From Thermofilaceae archaeon (lineage in GTDB: Archaea > Thermoproteota > Thermoprotei > Thermofilales > Thermofilaceae), in contig JAVYQJ010000001.1 in NCBI GenBank assembly GCA_038731975.1, positions 1 to 64,000 of the forward strand: a stretch of DNA of 64,000 nucleotides. Direction: 5' to 3'. The notes under the pieces are model-generated. The model worked only from the letters and a program-made list of their open reading frames with translations, was not told the origin of the DNA and made no database searches. This document shows positions 25,789 to 34,450 of the stretch, in pieces. The translations under genes were made by a program, and so were the position numbers. The first letter of the stretch is position 1. Each line of letters opens with the position of its first letter.

Positions 25789-27519
25789 ATGGAGACGAAT
25801 GAGATCCGCCGCTTAGCGCGGCTCTATGCCCTCGAGAACGCTGTTAAGCACGGCGGGCGAGCTCTCCCGCAGCCTGTGATGTCCAAGCTGCTAGGAGCAA
25901 AGCCTGAGCTTCGGCCTCGCGCTAGGGAGTTGCTGAAGATCGTTGAGGAAATAGTTCAAGAGGTTAACTCGTTGAGCCTCGAGGATCAGAAGAGGCTTCT
26001 CGAGTCAATGGCTCCGGTGGAGGAGTTTTCCGCTAAAGTTACAGCGGAGCGGCGCGGGCTTCCGCCGCTACCTGAAGCGGTTGAGGGCAAAGTTGTGACG
26101 AGGTTCGCCCCCAATCCAGACTTCGTGCTCCACCTGGGTAGCGCTAGGCCAGCGATACTCAGTTATGAGTACGCGAGGATGTACAAGGGCCGTTTCATAC
26201 TGAGGTTCGAGGATACCGATCCCAAGACTAAGGCGCCCATGCGTGAAGCCTACGATTTGATCAGGGAGGATCTCCGCTGGTTGGGGTTGACGTGGGACGA
26301 GGAATACATTCAATCGCTGCGAATGGACATCTACTACGAGTACGCTAGGCGCCTGATCATGATTGGGGGCGCCTATGTATGCACGTGTTCCCGCGAGGTC
26401 ATGAGTGAGAGCAGAATGAAGGGGTATAGGTGCGCCTGCGCGGCGAGAGCAGTAGAGCATCAGCTCGATCTCTGGGATCACATGCTAGCCGGAGGCTTCC
26501 GCGAAGGCGAGGCCGTACTAAGGATCAAGACGGATATCACGCATCCAAACCCATCAGTCAGAGATTGGGTGGCTTTCAGGATCATCGATACGGAGAAGCA
26601 CCCCCACCCGCTCACGGGCAGCAAGTACGTTGTGTGGCCAACTTACAACTTTGCGTGCGCCATAGATGATCATCTAATGGGCGTAACGCACATACTCAGA
26701 GGGGCGGAGCACGAGGTTAACACGCTCAAGCAGAAGTACATCTTTGACTACTTCGGCTGGAAATACCCAGTAGCGGTCCACTTCGGGAGGATGGGCATAG
26801 AGGGAGCGATACTGAGCAAATCGAAGATACGCGAGGGGATTCGAAAGGGGTTCTACCTCGGATTCGACGATCCCCGGCTAGCCACGCTGCGCGCTTTAAG
26901 GAGACGTGGTTTGCTCTCAGAGGCAATTTATGAATTAATCTTACATGTAGGTATCAAGCCTTCCACAGCTCGTATAAGCTTAGAAAACTTATACGCCATT
27001 AATAGAAAGTATCTGGAAAAAATTGCGAACAGGTACATGTTCGTTCCCGACCCCGTCCCCATTGAGTTGCGGACGTGTTGTGAGCTCGTAGGTAGGGTGC
27101 CGAGACACCCTTCGTTCCCAGAGAGAGGAAGTCGAGAGATTAGGGTTTCCGCCGAGTCAGGGGTAGCAAGGGTCTACATTGCGAGGAGCGATCTGGAGGT
27201 GCTCCCTGAAGGATCAGAGGTTAGGTTGCTAGGTCTGGCAAACATCCGTATGCTGGGGGGGAACAGGGCGGAGGTCATCAACTTGGATGTCGACTACGCG
27301 AGGGCTAAAGGGCTGCAAGTGATCCAGTGGGCGCCCGTGGAAGGCTCGATTCCCGCGAAAGTCCTTGTAGCTAAGGGTGATTTAATAACGGAAGTGATTG
27401 GTGTTCTCGAGCCAGGCGCTAGCGAGCTTAAAGCTTTTGATAGAGCACAGTTTTACCGATTCGGTTTCGTTATTTTAGAGGATGCCAACCGCTACCTCTT
27501 CATCTACACTCACGATTGA
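25789..27519 (+). CDS. gltX: Glutamyl-tRNA synthetase
   Basis: Class I archaeal-type GluRS of about 576 residues from ATG 25789. It has a non-catalytic N-terminal helical domain, the HIGH-type motif PNPDFVLHLGSARP, the CTCSREV zinc-like knuckle, DDHLMGVTHILRGAEH and the KMSKS-type motif LSKSKI, then the beta-barrel anticodon-binding domain. The longer frame from 25726 overlaps the divergent peptidase and is unlikely. The 3' end overlaps the convergent Trm112-like gene by 10 bp. If no Gln synthetase is present it also charges tRNA-Gln in archaea with GatDE (family knowledge). Confidence 0.95.
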   Translation: METNEIRRLARLYALENAVKHGGRALPQPVMSKLLGAKPELRPRARELLKIVEEIVQEVNSLSLEDQKRLLESMAPVEEFSAKVTAERRGLPPLPEAVEGKVVTRFAPNPDFVLHLGSARPAILSYEYARMYKGRFILRFEDTDPKTKAPMREAYDLIREDLRWLGLTWDEEYIQSLRMDIYYEYARRLIMIGGAYVCTCSREVMSESRMKGYRCACAARAVEHQLDLWDHMLAGGFREGEAVLRIKTDITHPNPSVRDWVAFRIIDTEKHPHPLTGSKYVVWPTYNFACAIDDHLMGVTHILRGAEHEVNTLKQKYIFDYFGWKYPVAVHFGRMGIEGAILSKSKIREGIRKGFYLGFDDPRLATLRALRRRGLLSEAIYELILHVGIKPSTARISLENLYAINRKYLEKIANRYMFVPDPVPIELRTCCELVGRVPRHPSFPERGSREIRVSAESGVARVYIARSDLEVLPEGSEVRLLGLANIRMLGGNRAEVINLDVDYARAKGLQVIQWAPVEGSIPAKVLVAKGDLITEVIGVLEPGASELKAFDRAQFYRFGFVILEDANRYLFIYTHD

Positions 27520-27908
27520 GCGGAGAGGCTCCAGGGTTTTCCCCCTTCCACGATCTCCCTAGGAAGCCTGTCCTTGTACTTTGCTAGGAACTCTAGATCA
27601 TCATGCTTGTCGCGCATTTCATCGGGCAGAAGTATGGGGATCTCATCTATTATGGGGTACCACCTGCTGCACGTCGAGCAGCGTAGCACCCCCTCAGCCA
27701 CCTCGTACTTTATGCACTGATCGCAGCCTGGATCGCCCTGCAACTCTTCGACTTTCTTACCCCTGAATGCGCAGTAAAGCTCGCATGCCGGCTTTTTCTT
27801 GAAGCTTACGCTCCTCTCTTCATACTTTCTAATCTCGAAAACGTGAAGCTCTAATGGGAAAGTTTTATCGTAAGGGCATGCTAGCAGATCCATTAGCCTG
27901 TACTTCAT
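27510..27908 (-). CDS. Trm112-like zinc protein
   Basis: The 132-residue protein begins MKYRLMDLLACPYDK and ends with CSTCSRWYPIIDEIPILLPDEMR, the hallmark of Trm112, the small activator of several RNA and protein methyltransferases. Cysteines: Cys11, a CELYC pair, CDQC and CSTC, enough for a zinc-binding core plus an extra pair. The middle insert is longer than in the shortest Trm112 proteins. By inference it activates a SAM methyltransferase such as one acting on tRNA. Confidence 0.8.
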   Translation of the reverse strand: MKYRLMDLLACPYDKTFPLELHVFEIRKYEERSVSFKKKPACELYCAFRGKKVEELQGDPGCDQCIKYEVAEGVLRCSTCSRWYPIIDEIPILLPDEMRDKHDDLEFLAKYKDRLPREIVEGGKPWSLSAQS

Positions 27909-28051
27909 CGGTATCCGGCATACCCTCTCTCATGCCTTATTAAACGTTCGTTGCGGAGCACTCGAACGCCGTAAGATGAGTGTAATACGCAAGGAGTAGC
28001 AGGTTTGACTAAGTGTACTTGCTAAAGGGGGGTTAGGCCCCTGTTCACCTC

Positions 28052-29983
28052 GTGAAGCTTCAGAAGATTTGGGTGACAATGCTCGTGTGGGCGTTAGCCG
28101 CTCTAGCTGTTGCGCAGAGCGTGGCTTCTCAAGCGGACCGCTTTGTCTACTACGCACGAGTTGACTACGTACTGTCAACGGGTTACACGACTTCGATCCT
28201 ACTAGAAAGTAATCAACTCGTTGAGATTTCTGCGCCTCCACCACCTCCTGGATACGATTTGGCATACATTCGTGTGGAGTTCCCAGACGGCATGCCGAAG
28301 GGGGTCATACCCGTGAAGTTCGATAGATCAGAGGTGCGCGACGAGAGCGTCACAGCGCTAATATCGTTTTCAGGCTCTATCAAACTGGCCGCTTCCGAAG
28401 GTAACTTGAGCAGTGAGATTAGAGTAACGGTGAGTTACGTTAAGACAACTTGGGTGGAGCTGAAGGAGGGTGACATTACACTCAGGGTGGAAGAACCTCC
28501 ACCCCCCTTCACTAAGAACGAGCTAGTTGTCCGGTTCACAATCGAGAATCACGCCCCCTTTGCTGTTAGCGATGTGAAAGCACCTAGCGGTGAAACGCTG
28601 TTAAACAATGAGCCGGCACCTGATGCTCTTAGGGTCGATTACAAGCACGTGGAGCTGAATTTCAAGTACCTGGAGCTCGGAGATTACGCGGTGACTGTTA
28701 AGCGGGACGAGAGCTATGTATTGCCTTCAGCCTTCATCGTTGTTGAACCACCCTTCAAAGAAGATGTGATAGCACCCGGTTCCTCGAAACGCTTCGGCAT
28801 AGGCCAGATGAGGAACTGGAGGGGGATAGGTGCTGTTGTCATAGTGTACAGTATAGCCCCGTTGACGGGTAGAGGGTCCGGCGGCGTTGATGTTGTCGGT
28901 GAACTGGTCGATTTCGCGTACTACAGAGATGAAATCGTGACAATTAGAGCCGCCTCCTACCTGATACCGAACATTAACCTGCGCGTGTACATCAGGGCAT
29001 ACATAGTCTACGGGAGCTGGTTCGAGGTAAGGAACAACATGAGGTCTGCCGTCAACATAATGTACACGACGATCTTCATTAGAGAGGCCGGGGAGTGGCA
29101 GGCGAACGGGGTCTCCATAACCGTAAGAGATAGCGACATTAAGGACGCCATGGCAGCATACCTCGTCGTTCAAGTCCCCAGCTACGGGAACATCGTTGGA
29201 ATCAGGACCCCCTCAGGAGCTGAGCTGGGGAGCACTCAGGAAGGGTTACTACCTTGGGGGAACGAGTACCGGGATGTGCGAGTCTTCCTCAACGAGGCCT
29301 ACATTCAGGTCAAGGCGTTCAACTCGATTGAGACTGGCACTTACTTCTTCAAGATAGATTGGAAGCCCATAACATTTAAGCTAATTGATGATGGAGGCGA
29401 GGCCGTAATAGGTGCTACGGTTGCTATTTCAGGCCCAGTGAATGCTACAGCAGTGAGCGACGATTCTGGAACAGCGACCCTCAAATTATTCAGACCGGGA
29501 GCTTACACGGTTAGCGTCAACTTCAAGGGGATTCCAGTTGCTAACCTGTACTTAGGCACGATCGCGGGCAGCGCGATCACTGTGAAGTGCAACGTTTTCA
29601 GAGTGTCTTGGCTCGTAGTGGATGCCTGGGATAAAGCCCTGGGAGGGGCAGAAATCGTCGTTAAAAACGGCGATACCCTAATCGCTAGAGCAGTCACCGG
29701 TGAAAACGGAGCAACCCCAGTCCTACAGATACCCGGTGGGCAATTCGTCGTTCAAGCAAACTACAAGAGGATCTCCTCCACGAGCGTGGAGCAGATAAGT
29801 AGCAGCGGTGTCAGGAAGCTGCGAGTTAACGTGCTGTTTGAACTGCCCTTCTTTGGAGGCATTCCAGTAACAACCCTTGAAGCAGCGTTGATGGGGGTCG
29901 CAGCCGGAGGAGGAACGATCGGTTTCGGCATCCTAAAGAGGATGAGATCTTCTACGGTTGAGGAACTCTCTGTGGAGGAGTAA
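28052..29983 (+). CDS. Secreted membrane-anchored protein, paralogue of the 14036 protein
   Basis: The 643-residue protein starts with a signal peptide (hydrophobic residues about 5-24) and ends with one hydrophobic helix near residues 600-622 and a short acidic tail. The last third carries carboxypeptidase-regulatory-like beta units (GEAVIGATVAISG..., SDDSGTATLKLF, and a second GENGATPVLQIPGG). The N-terminal part is beta-rich without clear family. GTG 28052 is about 28 bp after GCTAAAGG, suggesting leaderless translation. The M48 protease gene follows in the same direction with 137 AT-rich bp between. Confidence 0.75.
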   Translation: MKLQKIWVTMLVWALAALAVAQSVASQADRFVYYARVDYVLSTGYTTSILLESNQLVEISAPPPPPGYDLAYIRVEFPDGMPKGVIPVKFDRSEVRDESVTALISFSGSIKLAASEGNLSSEIRVTVSYVKTTWVELKEGDITLRVEEPPPPFTKNELVVRFTIENHAPFAVSDVKAPSGETLLNNEPAPDALRVDYKHVELNFKYLELGDYAVTVKRDESYVLPSAFIVVEPPFKEDVIAPGSSKRFGIGQMRNWRGIGAVVIVYSIAPLTGRGSGGVDVVGELVDFAYYRDEIVTIRAASYLIPNINLRVYIRAYIVYGSWFEVRNNMRSAVNIMYTTIFIREAGEWQANGVSITVRDSDIKDAMAAYLVVQVPSYGNIVGIRTPSGAELGSTQEGLLPWGNEYRDVRVFLNEAYIQVKAFNSIETGTYFFKIDWKPITFKLIDDGGEAVIGATVAISGPVNATAVSDDSGTATLKLFRPGAYTVSVNFKGIPVANLYLGTIAGSAITVKCNVFRVSWLVVDAWDKALGGAEIVVKNGDTLIARAVTGENGATPVLQIPGGQFVVQANYKRISSTSVEQISSSGVRKLRVNVLFELPFFGGIPVTTLEAALMGVAAGGGTIGFGILKRMRSSTVEELSVEE

Positions 29984-30030
29984 ACCTTAATAAAATAATT
30001 TTATTTATAAACATATTCTTAACTATAAAT
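29984..30030 (+). terminator. AT-rich terminator region after surface-protein gene
   Basis: The stop codon is followed by alternating A and T runs (AATAAAATAATTTTATTTAT), with multiple T tracts on the plus strand, as expected for transcription termination before the next promoter near 30083-30092. Confidence 0.35.
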
Positions 30031-30119
30031 TCATGCTGATAAATTTTTTATTGAATCTTCAACTGAAGAAATCAAACCACAGCATTTTTAAGACTGGTAA
30101 ACGCGATGAGGAAGGCAAG

Positions 30120-31589
30120 ATGTCGCGGCCAGTGTTAGAAAAGGAGTTACCATTTATAAAAGTTGATGTAGAGACTGCGAAAAGGTTCGAGAACTTTCTG
30201 GTAGAAGTTATGAGGGAGAGTTACGGAAAATATCTGGGTGGGGCACTCACTGTTAGCTATATGGGCTCACCCGGCGTTCTGTTCTACATAGATGATGATA
30301 GTGGCCCCCTTTTAGAGGTGCTAATCCTCTACTCTGACTACGGCGTAAAGTATCGGATTTCGCCGTTGAGGGCTGGTGTCGGCTCAGCCCTCGTTGAACG
30401 CGTCTCCTCATTGATCGAGAGTGCTGTAAGATTTTTTGCTGAGACGGGAGGCTACGGAATGGCCTACTTTGTCTTCGTCCCTGGGCGACAGCTTGTTCCT
30501 CCTAGAACGGAGTCAAGGATGCATAGGGCGTTGCAAACTCTTTTCCTGAGCAATTTGGTTTTTATCTTTGCTATATCGATGGTGCTGTCGTACGCAGTTT
30601 TTGCGTTAGTAAGGGATTACGCACCTATAGTCCTGATACTAATGCAGCTCCCCATCATGCTGCTTTCGTACAAATTAGTCCCTTTCGTAATGGGTGACTG
30701 GGCAATCGATAGCGCGCATAGAAATGTGTACCTTGTGGGATTGCGGATGCCCTTGGGGAGGTACCAGGAAGTTCTGCAGAAGGTGATCATGCCGAAGCGT
30801 TTCGAGATCAAGAGGCGCTTATACTCATCGAGCATAGAGCACGGCGTTGAAATAGATGAGCAGCAAGTCAAGAGCATCTTAGTAGAGTACGGCCTAAGCC
30901 CGGACATGTACGAAGTTGAAGTGAGGAAAATCGATTTGTACGGGCTGGTTGAAAGAGTGGCGAAAAACTTCGGTATGAGAAAGCTACCGAAGATCTACCT
31001 CTCCAACATCGTTGTACCCAACGCGGCAGCATCGGGGGTAGGAGCCTCGCTCTCCTCAATCTTGGTCACCACAGGGCTTCTCTCGAGGTTGGACGAAGAT
31101 GAGGTGGAAGCGGTAGTGGGTCACGAATTGAGTCATCTTAAGCGCCACGACGTTCTGACGTTTTTCGTTTTGAGCAGCGCAGAGTACCTCAGCCGGGTGT
31201 ACTTAGCACTGCGATACTGGCCGATCTTTGCGACCCCTCTTGGCCTTCTCTACTTGTGGTTCTCATTAACGTTGCTATTCTTCATAGCGAAGTTCGTTGA
31301 AGCGAGAGCCGACATAGATTCAGCAGTTTTCACAGGGAAGCCCGACAAGCTGGCATCAGCGCTGCGCAAGATAGGGTTGAGGCACCTGTACGTGGAAGGC
31401 CAGTGGAGCGGCCGATTGGCGGCGTGGCTTAGGTGGGACCCACACCCGCCTCTGCTTTTCCGAGTTGAGAAGCTGGCTGGTATGGCAAAAGGGGGAACCA
31501 TTCGTAATATTTGGAAGGAAGCGATGAGCAGCTGCGTAAGCGATTTCCTTACGACGCTAAGGCACGCACTGGGTTGGCGCTCGACGTAG
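30120..31589 (+). CDS. M48 family membrane metalloprotease (HtpX/Ste24-like)
   Basis: The 489-residue protein from ATG 30120 has a soluble N-terminal domain (1-140), two transmembrane helices (about 141-163 and 168-191), a second soluble segment, and an HtpX-like peptidase domain with zinc motif HELSH (335-339), preceded by NAAASGVG and followed by two more hydrophobic helices and a downstream EARAD with the third ligand. Membrane protein quality control is the likely role. GAGGAAGG just upstream of 30120 and a TATA-like CATTTTTAAG support the start; the longer frame from 30033 is unlikely. Confidence 0.85.
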   Translation: MSRPVLEKELPFIKVDVETAKRFENFLVEVMRESYGKYLGGALTVSYMGSPGVLFYIDDDSGPLLEVLILYSDYGVKYRISPLRAGVGSALVERVSSLIESAVRFFAETGGYGMAYFVFVPGRQLVPPRTESRMHRALQTLFLSNLVFIFAISMVLSYAVFALVRDYAPIVLILMQLPIMLLSYKLVPFVMGDWAIDSAHRNVYLVGLRMPLGRYQEVLQKVIMPKRFEIKRRLYSSSIEHGVEIDEQQVKSILVEYGLSPDMYEVEVRKIDLYGLVERVAKNFGMRKLPKIYLSNIVVPNAAASGVGASLSSILVTTGLLSRLDEDEVEAVVGHELSHLKRHDVLTFFVLSSAEYLSRVYLALRYWPIFATPLGLLYLWFSLTLLFFIAKFVEARADIDSAVFTGKPDKLASALRKIGLRHLYVEGQWSGRLAAWLRWDPHPPLLFRVEKLAGMAKGGTIRNIWKEAMSSCVSDFLTTLRHALGWRST

Positions 31590-31699
31590 GGTTCAATCTT
31601 CTTAAGCACATATTGCAGAAGTATCACGTTACCGATACCCTACGCAACGACGCGACCAGGCAATAAGGTACGCATAAGAAAGAATGGTGGGGGCAACTC

Positions 31700-32041
31700 A
31701 TGTCGACTTTGCATCTAAGGAACGCACTAGGCATACTCGAATCCTTACTGCAACGAGATGACGTTAACGCCGAGCTCAAGAAACTGCTTCAGCAAGTTCG
31801 GATGGAGATCATCCAAGCTCAGGATGAGGCACTCTGGGCGCGGAGCAGAGCCCGGGAGGCTTACCACGTTCTCGAGGAACTTGTTGAGTTGCTTGGAGCC
31901 GAGGTCAGGAGCACTAAGGTGCGCGTACGAGGGGGAGAGTTAGACTACATAGGGCTCAGCCCCTACTTCGAGGCTGTGGTAAACGAGGACGGTAAGGTTA
32001 AGATAGAGAAAGTAGCAGTTGCGCAAAAGAAAGAATCATAG
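31700..32041 (+). CDS. Small helical protein of unknown function
   Basis: The 113-residue protein has an N-terminal helical or coiled-coil stretch (residues 5-68: LRNALGILESLLQR, ELKKLLQQVRMEIIQ, ARSRAREAYHVLEELVELL) and a short beta-type C-terminus (VRVRGGELDYIGLSPYFEAVV). No known family is recognised. ATG 31700 has a CATAAGAAA element about 25 bp upstream. It lies in a same-strand run of membrane-associated genes (28052-32666). Confidence 0.5.
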   Translation: MSTLHLRNALGILESLLQRDDVNAELKKLLQQVRMEIIQAQDEALWARSRAREAYHVLEELVELLGAEVRSTKVRVRGGELDYIGLSPYFEAVVNEDGKVKIEKVAVAQKKES

Positions 32042-32111
32042 AGTAATCTGTAGCCGAGTGCTACCAAGATAAAGACAAGAAAAGAATAAAATGCCATGTA
32101 AAATTATCTTG

Positions 32112-32145
32112 CTGAACGGTGAAGAAGGGCCCAAGCTCTGAGGGT
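32112..32145 (+). ncRNA. Possible half box C/D RNA
   Basis: CTGA (32112-32115), 4-nt spacer, TGAAGA (32120-32125), 12-nt AGGGCCCAAGCT, CTGA (32138-32141) reproduces the right half of the C/D RNAs at 9037 and 18142. The guide and flanks also resemble the 18142 RNA (AAGCTCTGAG shared). A left-side C box is not seen, so this may be a degenerate copy or leader of the next gene. Confidence 0.3.
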
Positions 32146-32171
32146 TTAAGGGTGTCATGATGAGAGAATAC

Positions 32172-32666
32172 ATGGAGAGATTCGAAAAAGTAAGCCAGAA
32201 AGTCCTGAATCGTTACTTGGTAATACTGCTTGGGGTATCCCCCGTACCCACAGTTTTATTGGCGATAGTGTTGCTACTGTTCAATCCCAGCATTCACGAG
32301 GCGTTAGCGATTAGCCTGTTGTTAGTGGCGCTCACTAGCGTGGTGTCGATTGCTATCGCTTTAGTAGCGCTTAAACGTGTTTTGGCAGCGACTCTCGTAA
32401 TGGTTGTTCACGAGCTCTCTCATGTTACGCGAGTTGAGGGTGAAGAAGCCCTCATGCTAGCTAAAGGTAGAAAAAGTGAGCAAGCTAAAGAAGTCGTAGT
32501 ACCTGAGGCTCCTACTCGAGCTGTAAAGCCCAGCCCAGAGAGAGCAGAAAGGAAGGCACCTACCATAGCCGTACCTGTTCAGAAGAAGTGTCCGTTCTGC
32601 GGTAGAACTCTTCCCTTTGGCGACATTCACACCATATGCCCTTACTGCGGGCGTCGCTTACGGTAA
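32172..32666 (+). CDS. Two-helix membrane protein with C-terminal zinc ribbon
   Basis: The 164-residue protein has two transmembrane helices (about residues 13-37 and 41-65), a basic polar linker (APTRAVKPSPERAERK) and a C-terminal zinc ribbon with CPFCG and CPYCG. It may anchor a nucleic-acid or protein complex to the membrane; no family recognised. Upstream in-frame ATGs at 32157 and 32160 are alternatives; I favour 32172 because GTTTAAGG lies 25 bp before it. Confidence 0.55.
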   Translation: MERFEKVSQKVLNRYLVILLGVSPVPTVLLAIVLLLFNPSIHEALAISLLLVALTSVVSIAIALVALKRVLAATLVMVVHELSHVTRVEGEEALMLAKGRKSEQAKEVVVPEAPTRAVKPSPERAERKAPTIAVPVQKKCPFCGRTLPFGDIHTICPYCGRRLR

Positions 32667-32794
32667 GAGGAATATCGTGCAAGCGGCGAAAAGCTAAAAA
32701 TCTTGAAGTTTAGCGTGACAAACAAGCGGGATGACAAGAAAGACCTGCCCCCGCCTGATGGAGTGAGGAGATCGCGGCGGAGGACCGCTATATT

Positions 32795-33838
32795 TTATCG
32801 GCTGTTAAAGAGGCTCTGTATGCTTTTCTCGTAAGGCGGGTAGATGATCCCCCTTTCAGTTATTATCCCTGTAATCAGCTTTGGAGGTGTTACGTCGAAA
32901 GCATAGTATAGTGCCTCTACGCCTGGCGGTGCGATCCTTCGCCCAAAAATGACCGTAACTTCGTCACTTGGTCGGATCTCAATCGGTATTTCATCTCCCC
33001 TCTCTATGGTTAGGTCGAAGGTGCTGGTTGGTGCTGCTACGTAGAAGGGTACTCCGTGCTCCCTAGCCATTAAAGCCAGAGGGTAAGTACCGACCTTGTT
33101 CGCGACATACCCCCTTCTGGTGATCCTATCCGCGCCTACAAGCACCAGGTCGACTCGTTCCCTCTGCATGATGATCCCGATTGCATTGTCGGTGGCTATC
33201 TTAACCTCAATTCCCGCCGTCTTCAGCTCCCACGCCGTTAAACGTGCCCCCTGGAGGTACGGTCTAGTTTCGAGGGCTATCACCCTGAACCTCTTCCCCT
33301 TTTCGTGGGCCACGTACAATGGTGCAGTTGCTGTTCCGTAGTAACTAGTGGCTAGCGATCCGGCGTTGCATATCGTCATCACTGTGTCGCCATCCGAGAT
33401 CAACCGCTCACCGTATTCACCTATCTTCCTATTGGCTTCTTCGTCCATTCTTTGGATTTCGAGCGCTGTAGCTACGGCTCTCTCCTTAGCCTCCTCAACT
33501 GTTGCCGCCTCTCGTATGCTCTTAAGAACTCGCTCGATCGCCCAGAAGAGGTTAACTGCCGTAGGCCTAGTCCTCCTTAGCTCGTTAGCGCAAACTTCCA
33601 TTTCTGTAAGGAATTCTTCCATCATTACCGCCCGAGATTTCGTGGCTGCCAACGCCATCGCGAAGGCTGCTGCGACGCCTATGGCAGGCGCCCCCCTAAT
33701 CTCCATCCTCCTGATAGCATCAGCTACGCGGCGCCAGTCATCAGTTTCGATGTACTCGAGCTCATGGGGGAGCTTCAGCTGATTAATCAGCCTGACCCGA
33801 CCATCTACCCACTCTATCGTTTTAGGTAGCCTTAGCAC
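32795..33838 (-). CDS. mtnA: S-methyl-5-thioribose-1-phosphate isomerase (MtnA)
   Basis: The 347-residue protein belongs to the aIF2B/MtnA family. RGAPAIGVAAAFAMALA near residue 49 and CNAGSLATSYYGTA (catalytic Cys) and GADRITRRGYVANKVGTY near residue 240 fit MtnA better than the ribose-1,5-bisphosphate isomerase, though the two are close. It would act after MTA phosphorylase (5604-6404) in methionine salvage. It is the last of three genes (M24 peptidase, DUF99, mtnA) that are overlapping or 9 bp apart. Confidence 0.87.
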   Translation of the reverse strand: MLRLPKTIEWVDGRVRLINQLKLPHELEYIETDDWRRVADAIRRMEIRGAPAIGVAAAFAMALAATKSRAVMMEEFLTEMEVCANELRRTRPTAVNLFWAIERVLKSIREAATVEEAKERAVATALEIQRMDEEANRKIGEYGERLISDGDTVMTICNAGSLATSYYGTATAPLYVAHEKGKRFRVIALETRPYLQGARLTAWELKTAGIEVKIATDNAIGIIMQRERVDLVLVGADRITRRGYVANKVGTYPLALMAREHGVPFYVAAPTSTFDLTIERGDEIPIEIRPSDEVTVIFGRRIAPPGVEALYYAFDVTPPKLITGIITERGIIYPPYEKSIQSLFNSR

Positions 33839-33847
33839 GGCTGGGGA

Positions 33848-34450
33848 TTAATGTGCTCCAATATATTGCTGTTCTGAGGCGAGACGCTTCATGTAGGCTC
33901 GCGCGAACAAGCTAGCCACTCTTAGTGGCTCGGGTACGCTGCCGTGCAACGTGAACGAATTGATCACGACTTCGGCTTCACGCTTGTTCAAACCGTAGAA
34001 CCTTACGAAAACTCTAGCACCAGTCCTCCTGATTAAAATTGGCTCTCGGGGACCTAACCTATGGTACATTTCCAAGCGTTTAATATCGTTTCCAAAGTAT
34101 TTCACTATGTAATGCTCTATCCCAGGAGATTCTTCGTAAGTTAGGCTCAGCAGCGGAATCTGGGTCTCCCTGTATACGCGCTCCAGATCTATGATGTTAA
34201 ACCACGATATTATGCATCCGTTTATCATTATACAGTTAACATCTTTTCGGCCTAAAGTTTCGATGATCGACAGGACTCCATCTGTCGCGTCGAGACCGCC
34301 AACAGTGACCTCCGCTAGAGCGGCGCCGTCTATGATGTAATCCCTCCTCATAACGACGCCCGCTAACGCAGATTTGGGGTGCGTTCGCAGGAAGCTCTCT
34401 GCAATGCCAAGACACCTGAAACCCCGCTTGTAAGGGTTCACTTTCATCAC
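33848..34450 (-). CDS. DUF99 (UPF0215) protein, endonuclease V-like fold
   Basis: The 200-residue protein matches the archaeal DUF99/UPF0215 family: an N-terminal RCLGIAESF, conserved GVVMRRDYIIDG and the VNCIMINGCIISWFNIID block near residue 77-95. The family is related in fold to endonuclease V and no activity is known to me. It overlaps the M24 peptidase gene by 4 bp (ATGA-type), a sign of coupled translation. Confidence 0.8.
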   Translation of the reverse strand: MMKVNPYKRGFRCLGIAESFLRTHPKSALAGVVMRRDYIIDGAALAEVTVGGLDATDGVLSIIETLGRKDVNCIMINGCIISWFNIIDLERVYRETQIPLLSLTYEESPGIEHYIVKYFGNDIKRLEMYHRLGPREPILIRRTGARVFVRFYGLNKREAEVVINSFTLHGSVPEPLRVASLFARAYMKRLASEQQYIGAH

